Shown here piece after piece: positions 1 to 10,179 of a stretch of DNA of 56,840 nucleotides. Source of the stretch: Ophiostoma sp. CBS 140.51. Lineage: Eukaryota; Ascomycota; Sordariomycetes; Ophiostomatales; Ophiostomataceae. A model generated the notes under the pieces. The model ran no database searches and was not told the DNA's origin. It was given only the letters and a program-made list of their open reading frames with translations. The stretch covers positions 1 to 56,840 of the forward strand of contig JANSLP010000210.1 of NCBI GenBank assembly GCA_029298735.1, in the 5' to 3' direction. Positions within the stretch are counted from its first letter, which is position 1, and each line of letters opens with the position of its first letter. Made by a program: the position numbers and the translations under genes.

Positions 1-460
1 CGTTATTTTTTAGAAAAGATTTCATATATTCTTAGTTACATGAAATGTAAAGTTTTAACGGAAAGCAGAAAAGAATACTCGCGGAAAATCGTATATTGAT
101 CTTTGAGCATGAGATAGAGACATATTAAAGTTTAAAAAAAAAGTAGTAAAAGAGTGTGGTTGAAAGTAAAAATATCGTGTTCGCCATCATTGTGACTGGT
201 ATTCCAATAAACCGGTATCCCAAGTAAGTTTCATTAATAGAGAGAGTGTATACACTTGTTATCACTCTCTTCTAGTCAAGTAGTGTCCGTACGCCATAGT
301 TCCCATTGCCCCATAGTAAAAGAAATAGATTGGCCATAAAACATGAGTTGTTGTCGATTGTTGTCATCTTGTCGTCAGTAGTAGAAAAGTGGCCAATGCG
401 GTGGAATGGTGCTGTGTCGTGATAGTCGTGTGGACATCTTCGTTTCCCATGCCATGCGGA
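1..460. other. AT-rich left edge, no gene seen
   Basis: This stretch is AT-rich with no open frame that looks coding. It lies downstream of the minus-strand Ser/Ala-repeat gene that ends at 461, so part of it is probably that gene's 3' untranslated region. No RNA gene or clear repeat is visible. Confidence 0.5.
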
Positions 461-2533
461 TTAACGGCGACGAGGAGGCGCGACGAAAGCCGACGACGAA
501 GACGAAGCGGACGAGGACGAAGCCGAGACTGACGAAGCCGAAGACAGCGACGCCGACGACGAAACGGAGGCCGAGGAAGAGGCCGAGGAAGCCGACGAAG
601 AAGCGCTCGACGAGACACTCGAAGCAGAGCTGGAAGCGCTGGAAGAGGCAGATGAGGCAGAGCTCGAGGCACTGGACGAGGCGCTGGAAGCCGAGCTGGA
701 AGCAGACGACGAAGCGCTGGAGGCGGACGATGAAGCCGAAGCAGAAGAGCTCGAGGCCGAGGCGGAGCTCGAAGCAGAAGACGACGAGGCCGATGCCGAC
801 GACGAGGCGCTGGAAGAAGCGCTCGAAGCAGAGCTGGAGGCCGAGCTTGAAGCCGACGACGCGGAAGACGAGGCAGAAGAGGACGAGGCGGCAGAGCTCG
901 ACGAGGCAGAAGACGAGGCAGAAGAAGCAGACGATGAGGCCGACGATGAAGCCGACGACGATGACGCAGCGGAGGAGGAAGAGGCAGAGCTCGATGCCAC
1001 CGACGACGAGGCAGACGAAGCAGAAGAGCTGGAAGCCACAGAAGACGACGACGCCGAGCTGGAGGCAGCGGACGAGCTCGATGCGGAGGAGGCCGAAGAA
1101 GACGAGGCCGCCGACGAAGACGAGGCAGACGACGACGACGCGACTGAGGAAGAAGAAGCCGAAGAGGCGGACGAAGAGGAGGCCGCCGAGCTGGAGGAAG
1201 CGGAGGAGGCTGACGACGACGAAGCCGCAGAAGAGGAGGAAGCGGATGACGAGGCGACCGAAGAGGAAGAGGCAGAAGAAGCAGACGAGGCCGAGCTGGC
1301 ACTGCTAGCAGAGCTCGAGGAAGCAGCAGACGAGCTCGAGGCGGAGCTGGCGGAGCTAGCCGAGCTAGACGACGCCGACGAAGCAGACGAGCTGGAAGCA
1401 GCAGACGAGCTAGACGCCGACGAGGCAGAGCTGGCAGACGAGGCAGAGCTAGCCGACGATGAAGAGGCGGCGGACGAGCTGGATGCGGAGCTGGCAGAGC
1501 TTGAGGAAGCAGCAGAGCTCGACGAGGCGGATGAGGCGGACGAAGCCGACGAGGCGCTGCTGGCGCTGCTAGCACTAGCCGACGACGACGACACAACGGA
1601 AGAGCTGGAGGCTGACGAGGCGGAGGAGGCAGACGAAGCCGAGCTAGCGGAGCTAGCACTGCTAGCAGAGCTGGCCGAGGATGACGATGCGGCCGACGAC
1701 GAAGAAGCAGACGAGCTGGCGACGGAAGACGAGCCTGAGCTGGCAGAGCTACTGGCGCTGGAAGCCGAGGAGGCAGAAGAGGCAGAAGAGGCGCTGCTGG
1801 CGGAGCTAGCAGACGACGCCGAGCTGGCGGACGAAGAAGCTGCCGAGGAGCTGGCAGATGCGGAGCTAGCGCTGCTGGCCGAGCTTGCGGAGGAAGAGGA
1901 GGCTGCGGCTGAGGACGAGCCAGAGGATGTCGAGGAGGCGGAGGAAGCGCTCGAGGCACTGGAGGCGCTGGAGGCGGACGAAGCTGACGACGAGCCCGAG
2001 CTGGCGCTAGCCGAAGAGGCAGAGCTGGCGGAAGAAGCGCTGCTGGCAGACGAGGCCGAGACGGAAGAAGAGGACCCGGCACTGACGCTCTGCGAGGCGG
2101 AGACAGACGAGGCGGAGCTGGCAGAGCTGACAGAGGACGCCGAGCTGGCTGAAGAAGCACTCGATGCAGAGCTGGCCGACGACGCAGACGACGCAGACGA
2201 CACAGAAGATGCAGAGACCGACGACGACACGCTCACGACAGAAGACGACGGAGCAAACGACGAGGACGAGCCGAAAGAGGAAGAAATCTTCGATGACAAG
2301 GAACTGGAAGTAGACGAGGCGGGACCGACGGAGCCACTGCCAGAGCCAGAGACGGAAGACGAGGACGAGGGAGCAGAAGCAGAAGCGGAAGGAGTGGACG
2401 AAGCGGATGGAGCGGAAGAAACGCCCGACTGGGATGCCGACGACGACGAGCGCGGCGGCGAGGGCTTGCAGAGAGCAGCCGAGGCGCCGCTGGCGTGGAG
2501 CAGCACCAAGGTCAAGAAGGCGATGGGCTTCAT
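461..2533 (-). CDS. Secreted Ser/Ala-repeat low-complexity protein
   Basis: The predicted 690-residue protein starts at an ATG (2533) and opens with a classical signal peptide, MKPIAFLTLVLLHASGASA, with likely cleavage before ALC. Almost all of the rest is Ser and Ala in SSAS, SSASSAS and SSSSAAS registers, with scattered Val, Gly and Thr and a single Cys just after the signal. Such Ser-rich secreted fungal proteins are normally heavily O-mannosylated and sit in or outside the cell wall. No enzymatic domain is visible. The C-terminus ends in FVAPPRRR with no hydrophobic tail, so a GPI anchor is not supported unless an unseen 3' exon exists. The DNA is a degenerate GAG/GAC/GCG triplet array, so copy number probably varies between strains. 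Function unknown. The signal peptide and ATG context make it a real gene, but the 3' end is uncertain. Confidence 0.72.
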   Translation of the reverse strand: MKPIAFLTLVLLHASGASAALCKPSPPRSSSSASQSGVSSAPSASSTPSASASAPSSSSSVSGSGSGSVGPASSTSSSLSSKISSSFGSSSSFAPSSSVVSVSSSVSASSVSSASSASSASSASSASSASSASSVSSASSASSVSASQSVSAGSSSSVSASSASSASSASSASSASASSGSSSASSASSASSASSASSASSTSSGSSSAAASSSSASSASSASSASASSSAASSSASSASSASSASSASSASSASSASSASSSASSGSSSVASSSASSSSAASSSSASSASSASSASSASSASSASSASSSSVVSSSSASASSASSASSASSASSASSSSAASSSSASSASSSSAASSSSASSASSASSASSASSSSAASSSSASSASSSSASSASSASSSSAASSSSASSASSASSASSASSSSVASSSASSSSAASSSSASSASSSSAASSSSASSASSSSVASSSSASSSSAASSSSASSASSSSAASSSASSSSVASSSSASSASSSVASSSASSSSAASSSSASSSASSSASSASSSASSSSAASSSSASSSASSASSSASSSASSASSSASSSASASSSSASSSASASSSSASASSSASSASSSASSSASSASSSASSSASSASSSASSSASSVSSSASSSASSASSSASVSSSASLSSASSVSASSSSASSSSSAFVAPPRRR
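534..2260. repeat. Degenerate trinucleotide coding array
   Basis: About 1.7 kb of (G/C)AG-GAC-GCG-type triplets with strict three-base periodicity, read on the minus strand as Ser/Ala codons. The periodicity keeps the other frames open too, including an Arg/Lys/Thr frame on the plus strand (406-1308) and a Leu/Pro/Arg frame on the minus strand (364-2160), which I regard as shadows. Confidence 0.75.
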
Positions 2534-5500
2534 GTTGGCGGTAAAAGATCAAGGAGCAAATGAGTGTATATTGGTGGGATCAACAAAAGAGTGTGTGGGC
2601 TGACAGCGTAAAGAGTGACCGAAAGCAAAGAAAATCAACAAAAAGCGAAAGTGAGCAGATCAAAGATGTGCAGGGAGAAGTGGTCGAAAAGTGGATGGCG
2701 AGTGGACTGAAGAAAGAAAAAAATCAAAAAGAAAAACAGGATATGCAACAGGGAGGACAGAGCATCAATATATACACTGGCCGATGAAAGGAGGGAAGAG
2801 GGAGACCATGTGGATGCCAGACTGTGATGAATACACCCATGTAGATAAACACAGATGGAGGAGCGTAGGTACATACTGACTTACACGGCTACATGCTTCA
2901 ACGGTGGAGATACAAAAATACATGTCGACAAGACGGCTTGACAAAAAGCCTGGTCAGGAATGGACGAGATGTGAGGAAAATGAGTTTGCCCACGTCCGTC
3001 GAGGTGTCGAGGTAAGCGAGCCATCACAAAAGGACGAGACGAAATAGTGACATCTCCACCTACTCACATCCACATTTACCGTATTCGACTGGGCTTGCCG
3101 TCGTCTGCAGGGCTAAGCATATCTACGATCGTGAATGCCCGAAGCTCCGTCGTCTCCATTGACTCCGGTTTTGGACCCATTTCTGGACTTTGAGGTTCAT
3201 CGAGGAATGGATACTAGTGTGGATGCGTGTAAGTGCGTGTAAGTGAGCAAAAGTGCATGGGAGTGGGAAAAGCGTTTGAAGGTGCCTGTTGGTGCGTGTA
3301 CGTGAGTACAAAGGTGCCCTGGACTTGGAACGGGCCAGGGATCAGCGCTACATTACAGCGCACCCACAGAGACCCTGAAGAATGTTGACTAGACCTCCTT
3401 GGCCTCGTACTCTCAATGCAGGGCGACAAAAATAGTCAGGGGAAAATGCAGGTACAAAAAAGTAGGGAGACACCCAAAGAAGTCTGATGAGTCTGAGGAG
3501 TCCAAGGAAGTCCTTCAATTCAGATGCATTCTTTCTAGCCAACATGTAACTACGAGGGAGGAATGGCTGGCCGGCCGGATGCATCCGTCCAGAGCTGAAC
3601 ACACCACATAATGAGAAGGTGTACTACGTTATCTTTTGTAACTGTAAGTATTCAGAGAAGTGTGCCTTGGGAGCATTGAAATAATGGTGTCAATATCAAG
3701 GGCATCTCTAACAACAAAGGAGAAGCAGAACCCACCGAGTAGACGATATTGAGACGCGCAATGGCCTCAAATGTTTTCCAGATGCATATATCTACACTTG
3801 ATCCTTCGTCTCTGTATCCATCGGGTCCATTGAATCCGTATGTGTATCCATACACAAGTGGATGATCCCATATGAATGTGATGTGATGGTGACAACGAGT
3901 GCCTGTATGTGCTGCAATTGCAGTGGGTTCGTTCTGTGTTAGTGGGCTCGCTTCGACCTCGATGTGCTGGAGCAGATTCAGACACACTCTTCCTTCGCTC
4001 CTTTACCTATGTTTTTCTCCATCCATACGTGTTTTTCACGCATTCCAGACACAAAAAACCAGCACCTAGGAAGCAGTACCGGCTCGTCAGCGCAAAAAGG
4101 GACCTGAAGAAGAAAGGACACATCGGCCTGTCTTCCGGCCTCCCTTTCTTCATCGATATTCCCAAGAGGTAGTGAGATCGCCGTCTGTGTGGAATGGGCC
4201 GTGTCTCGGTCCGTTAGTGTGGGTAGTGCGCGTCCTGTGTGGCCGCTGTAGGTTACGGGACTAGATGCTGAAGAGTGCTGCACTTCAGGGACTGTTATCG
4301 TTTCTTTTTGCGGCACATTTTCTTCTTTTACCGCAGCTCCTTTCTTTTTCCTCTTTCCTTTCTTGACTGACTTTACCTTTCCCGTCGTTTCTTCTTGTGA
4401 CTCAAGTTTTCTTTTTCATGTCTTGGAGTCTCGCTGCTTCTTTTTCAGACGAAACTTTATAAATTGAATCTTTACAGCATGGTCTTTTGATTTTGAATAT
4501 CGTGTCTTTAGGCGACCTAACACAAAAAGTCTCCAGCAGTTAACCTTTCCCTTCTTTATCCCTTGCGCCACCACGAAACTTCAATGGAATGTTACTAAAT
4601 TGTCGCCCCTTTGGGGATTCCAGAACAAGCGAGGAAGTCGTGTAGGAAGGAGCTGTAAGGCCCCCTCTGAGTGCAACAACAAGGGACATCCACGACGCCC
4701 ACGTCGTAAACAACCAACAGACACTGCCATTCACAGCCCGCGTGCATCAGTGCGCGCGTGTGTTTGTTTGCGTGCCAGACAGATATCTGTCGCGAACCAA
4801 GAACCAACAGGCGAGACAGGCGACAGGTGGCGTACGCGATAACAGACAGACAGTCATGGAGACACAGGTACTTCTTATTTCACTAACGTGGGAAATTGCT
4901 TTCTTCTGCGTCTGTTTCCTCCCACTTCCAAGGAAGCTTCTCGTTCCTGACGATCAAAGACTATCATTTCCTTATTTTGCCCCTTTGCCCAGACGAATTG
5001 TCGAGCTTTTGAGAGCCTCATGCTCTGTGAGTGTCTTTCCATTCACAAGAGAGACAAGATCAGCACACACACACACAGACACAACTCCAACAGAACACCA
5101 CACAGGCGACACGTTCTCAATTGTTGTCCATCAAGCCCGACTCCCCGAGTGACGATCTCCCAAAAAACTTGAGCTCATAATGTGGCGGCCCGGCCACACC
5201 TCTCTGCCCGTTTCCGTCTGGACCGTCTTACACTATTGAACAGTGATAATCGCGACGATCACAAATTGTATGTACAATGCAATTGTACAGCTTGTCGAAT
5301 AAAAGTCTAGATTTTCAAGATCTTCATATGCATTTCTACAAATAGGCATATTGTTCTGACCGTTGTTACTCAACGTTGTTCGACTTTAATGCCGTTCCAT
5401 TTGATGGTGATGTAGGAGAATTGGCTGCGTCTGTTGATCGAGACGCTTAACAGGATCGCTCTGTTTACTAAATTAAGTTGGCGTTCTTAACCTTCTTTTC

Positions 5501-8500
5501 AAGTGTTGAGATCATTCATAATCCTATGTACGGATTACGCCACCAACGGTGCTTTCTTGTGTTCACTTGAAATTGCTCGTTATGAAAACGAACCACCGCT
5601 GTCATGCAGGGAGCGTCTCTGTTAACATGGCCGCGTCGGAGGGAGAGGCCGCATCCTACAAAAAAGGGCTACGTTGTTTTATCTCCCATCTCCGGCCAAT
5701 AACAAGGTTAGAAGTACGGAATCACAAACCCCAAATGTACTGAAATGGCATACGACGAACTGCTCTTTGTGTGTGGAAATACCTGCCTGCTCTCATGGCT
5801 ACTCTGCATCCCTCTCTCCCCTCTCCCTCACAACATGGAATGTGTAGCTAGCAAGGCATAAATAAGACGTCCTTCCTCTGCCTAGACTTTCTTTTTTGAC
5901 CACTTAATCTCACCAAGACACCAAAACACCACACACATGCCTCGCACTTGGCCAGTTCATTTCTTTGCTTTTGGCGAGGCATCCTCACTATGATGTGGCA
6001 AGACACCATTGCAGTGTTTTGTTATTGTTTTCTTTTGCTTGCATCCTACCCTAACCCCTATTTGCATTTGATGTGTTTTCCCCTTCTTTTTGCTTCTTTC
6101 GCCGGTTTTCCTGTTTTGGTTTGCTTTTTCTCCCGTTGACGAAGACGGGATCAGCCACGCTGTTCTTTTCTTTTTGCGCGCTCACTTCTTGCTTTTTTTT
6201 TTTTCAGTGTGTCTTCTCTTTGCTTTTTGTCGGACCGTTCAGTGACGCTGGACGCAAACAGGGAAGTGGTTAGCGTGTTGAAGAATTGAGACGCAGAGAG
6301 AAAGTAGATTTTAATCAGCAGCCGGAAGTTGCAAGTTCGTAAGGTTCATATATAACCGGATGCCCAACAGTGATCGATATGGCCTGCCAAAGACGGCAGT
6401 CGTCTTCGAGAACGTCGTAAGCACAGCAGGTATGTGTACAGCAAGCAAATACCATTTTACTTTAAGTCTTCACTTTGTAAACATCTCGGCAAGGGTTCGG
6501 TATTTTTGCTTCCTACCCTCCATCATGAAGATGCCTATCTCAACGAAGTGAGAGCTGTTGGTCGATGCTCTCGATATTGATGCCAAGATGAAATCCCCGC
6601 GTTTCGTGTTGTGTTCATAAATGAGTGTTCTACTGTTCGGACATTTTGTCGATTTTCTCTCCGAGGAGAAGAGGGCGTCGGATGTTTTAACGTTCATATT
6701 ACGCAGTTAAAGTCGGTGATAAAAATGAAGCGAAGTGATGGAGTGACTTGCCCACGAAGTAGCAGGTAGCCGCTTCGTCGTTTCTTATTTTGCCGAAAAC
6801 GGAAGCGGAGAAAAACTTACTTTTGCCTTTTGATACAGCTCTTCATGAAGTGCTCATATACTTTTCACTACACACAGCAAGGGAACAAATCATACAATAA
6901 GACAAAACACTCGTCTTCAGTTGACTCTGCCGACAGATCCGAGGTGAATTTTTAAACGGTTTGTTTGTAGTTCTCCTTCGGCAACAATCTTGGCTTTATG
7001 ATACCCGTCCCCGACTCAACAACTCCCGAAATTGAAGCCGAATGCACGTCGACGGGCAGAAATTCTCCTTACTTAATTAAACAGCTTGTATTGATTCTCG
7101 AAACCTCCGCATCTGACTTGAGCCAACGAAGCTACTAATGATCGAATAAACAACACCCCGTGAAGGATACAACCATCGAGGCACACAGTATCATCTGGGT
7201 ATGGTATCTTGCGCCGGCAAATCCAATCCCATTGGATCAGGGAATACGCCATACATGATTACTGGCGGGAAGTATATCTGAAACGCAGATATCAGATGTC
7301 CCCCAAAATAGGATTGCGTGAGATCGAATGGGATTTTCAAAGGCATTGCGGTTTTACATTATGCCGTCTCAAAACTGACATGGGTCTCTCCATTTGAGCA
7401 GCGAGTCGATGCTTGACTTTAACTCAATGTACGAGCAGCGCTGCTAACAAACTCCATGGTTCTGGTTTTCAAGTTTTCTTTCCATATGAAGATTTGAAGG
7501 CTCATCGATAATGAAATGCCAATAAATAAAACTTGAGAACAAAATCGACCAAATACAAGCCACGGGTCTGGACTGTCAGTCAACGACGTATCCTGATCCC
7601 CCACTCACACGACATCCAGGCACTTCGGGTAAATGTGTACGGCCCTTTTGTCTTATTTTCCCTTTACCTGCTATTTCCCCTACACTAGTGATATTTCTCA
7701 TACCGCAGGCATCTGCAAAGCTGTTACGAGCCAGACCACGCGGCTCAGGGTGGATGCTGGCTGACAAGGTGATCTTTTTTTGGACTGCCTACCGTCCCGT
7801 CTCTTTTCGTCCCGTAGGCGCCTCTATCATCCACATCTGTCTTCCTCTTTTTCCGTTGCCATCTACCTTGCGCAATGCCGAGACCTTCGAGAATCATTCT
7901 ATCTACACTGTTGCCCCCCATCCAGCCCGTCTCTTATCGATAATGTGGGATGTGTCCTAACTGTCGCCAAATCTGTCCTCTTTTTTATCGTGGCCCAACA
8001 AATTCTGTAGATGCCACACAAAGATCACACCAACACCAGGCTCTCGATAAGACTGTTTGTTAAAACACCACCAAGACGGAATCTGCACAGCTCATTTTCA
8101 TTATTCCAGAAGGTTTCTCTTATTCTTTATCTGCGAAATATTATTATTGGTAAGTTGCTTTCACGCCTTCGAATGGATACACCCACGCTCCTCAACAGAT
8201 TCTTGCGGAAGAGACGGGAGTCGGCATCGGGGCTATTTTACTCTACCCACGGGCACATTTAGATTGCACACTGTGTTTCCTTGTCTAGATGTTTCTGTTC
8301 AAGTTCGCCTTCCATCATCTACAACGTTAAGCTTTCTGTTTTGGTATTTTTCTCTCCATGTCGAGCCATAGAATCTTGTTATATCTGAACACGGCATTCA
8401 TCTACTCTGCGCATTTCTATTTTCACCACTGCCTTTCGGGGAACACTTCCACCCCGGCCCCGCCTGAACTTCCACCTCTTATGTGATATCCATCTGCCAT

Positions 8501-8762
8501 ATCTCTTAGATTTCTCCGATGCGGCTTTGAAACAAATCTAAAAGCAAGGCACTGCCCATCCCACACACATCTTCCATCTCTTTCTCGGCGTTTCATGCTT
8601 CCTCGTCATTTTGCTACCTAACAGTACCAGCATCACACCTATAGATAACGACGACGTTGACACCCGCTAGCCATCACTGGTTACTTCGACTCTCACCATC
8701 CGGCAGCCATCTGCCTGGCATCACGACTGACCTCACCGATCCCTCTCCTCTCCACCGTCACA
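2534..8762. other. Gene-poor 6.2 kb interval
   Basis: Only short open frames occur here, mostly starting at non-ATG codons and lacking any recognisable domain. The right end from about 8400 to 8762 is pyrimidine-rich and is the likely promoter and leader of the hydrolase at 8763. The left end should hold the promoter of the minus-strand Ser/Ala-repeat gene. A short CA-rich microsatellite lies near 5065-5090 and a pyrimidine tract near 6170-6235. An unspliced search cannot exclude a multi-intron gene or a long non-coding RNA. Confidence 0.5.
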
Positions 8763-10016
8763 ATGGCCATCGTCTCCCGCGCCCAGCCGGGCGAACCACT
8801 GGCCACGTCGTCGACCAAGGCCAAACCGTTGCAGTGCAGCCCGCCGCCGTTCACCAAGAAGCTCGAGTTTGTCATCCATATGTATTCATTGCAGGCGGTG
8901 TTGTCGGTACCCCTCTGGGTGCGCGGCTGGCGCGAGTACTTTTACCCACCAACGGGCGGCCCGGATATTGTCAAGGCCTACGAGTGCCGCCCGACACTGC
9001 CGATACGCATCTTCTTCCCTGCCGATTACGACCAAGAGGCAACACACACGCCGCTGCCGACCGTCATGACCATCCACGGCGGCGGATTCTGTATCGGCGT
9101 AAACCGCGACGACGACGAGTACAACCGGGAGCTGGCCAATTCTCAGGGTGTGCTGGTGATTAGTCTCAACTACAGCAAGTCACCGGCAGTACCCTTCCCG
9201 ACGGCGCTGCATGACCTAGAGGCACTGTACCATGCCACCTTGGCAGACGAGTCGTTACCGCTGGCGAGGCACAGCAGTGCAACAAAGAGCAAGATTGCGG
9301 TGCTTGGCTTCTCGGCCGGTGGCAACTTGGCCCTGAGTCTGCCCCAGCTGCCGAGCATCCGTGAATCGCCCGACGCACCGTCTGCAGCCATTAGTATCTA
9401 TGGTTGTCTGGACTTATCGCGCGACCCGGCGGCCAAGCTGCGCAACCGGTTCTACAAACCGGCCCTCCCACTCCCCCAAGGCAGCCGTATCGACTCCCTG
9501 GCCTCGCTGGCGCCCGTGTTTGACTGGAGCTACATTCCCTATGGACACGACCTGACGGATCCGCTGCTGAGTCCGGCGTACTCCTCGCTCGCCGACCTGC
9601 CAAAGCATGTCTACCTGGTGGCCGCCGAGCTCGACATGTTGGCCCACGAAAGCTGGCGGCTGGCGTGCCGGCTGGGCAACGAGGCGCGCCGCCTACAACA
9701 AAAGCCGACAGCGGGCGATCGCGAGGTGCCCGACCCAGACAGCAAAGTGGACCGGGTCAAGTGTGTGGGCAAGCGAGCAAGCAGCAAGCGCAAAGGCGTG
9801 TTGGACCAAGATGGAGATGAACGGTACGGGTGGCAAGAGACATGGGCAGGTGGGAGCGTAAACTGGCTGTTGGTCCCCGACGCGATCCACGGGTTCGACA
9901 ATTTCAACATTCGGCAGGTCATGGGCGGCGAGGAGTCAATGTTGGATGCAGAACTAAAGACCAAGGCATATGTGGAGCGGATCGGTGCATGGCTGCACAA
10001 TGTTGTGTGGAAGTAG
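8763..10016 (+). CDS. Alpha/beta hydrolase fold-3 (HSL-type esterase/lipase)
   Basis: A 417-residue single-exon protein of the hormone-sensitive-lipase-like alpha/beta hydrolase family. The oxyanion-hole motif HGGGF is at residues 105-109, the nucleophile elbow GFSAGG at 182-187 (Ser184), the acid is probably Asp291 in AELDML, and the base is His376 in DAIHGFDN, so the triad looks complete. An N-terminal hydrophobic stretch (about 36-55) could form a cap or associate with membrane. Between the acid and the histidine lies a Lys/Arg/Asp-rich insertion of about 55 residues (308-362) that is unusual for the fold. The family hydrolyses short to medium acyl or aryl esters; the substrate here is unknown. 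It converges on the TFIP11-like gene, with about 160 bp between the stops. Confidence 0.88.
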   Translation: MAIVSRAQPGEPLATSSTKAKPLQCSPPPFTKKLEFVIHMYSLQAVLSVPLWVRGWREYFYPPTGGPDIVKAYECRPTLPIRIFFPADYDQEATHTPLPTVMTIHGGGFCIGVNRDDDEYNRELANSQGVLVISLNYSKSPAVPFPTALHDLEALYHATLADESLPLARHSSATKSKIAVLGFSAGGNLALSLPQLPSIRESPDAPSAAISIYGCLDLSRDPAAKLRNRFYKPALPLPQGSRIDSLASLAPVFDWSYIPYGHDLTDPLLSPAYSSLADLPKHVYLVAAELDMLAHESWRLACRLGNEARRLQQKPTAGDREVPDPDSKVDRVKCVGKRASSKRKGVLDQDGDERYGWQETWAGGSVNWLLVPDAIHGFDNFNIRQVMGGEESMLDAELKTKAYVERIGAWLHNVVWK

Positions 10017-10179
10017 CCAAGCGTGGGAGGAAGGGAAGGGGAGGATGTGGACATTGTTTGCTTTTTCTGGTTTTGTTCTTATCTGGTTGTTTTCTTGTAT
10101 CACATCTTTCATCGGTTAGATAGAATGCAATGTATTTTCTTGGTATATGTACTTCTGTCTATCGTATCATCGTATCCTT

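Noticed and set aside
406..1308. 300-codon plus-strand frame rich in Lys, Arg and Thr
   Set aside because: It is the shadow of the Ser/Ala triplet array on the opposite strand, with no signal or domain of its own.
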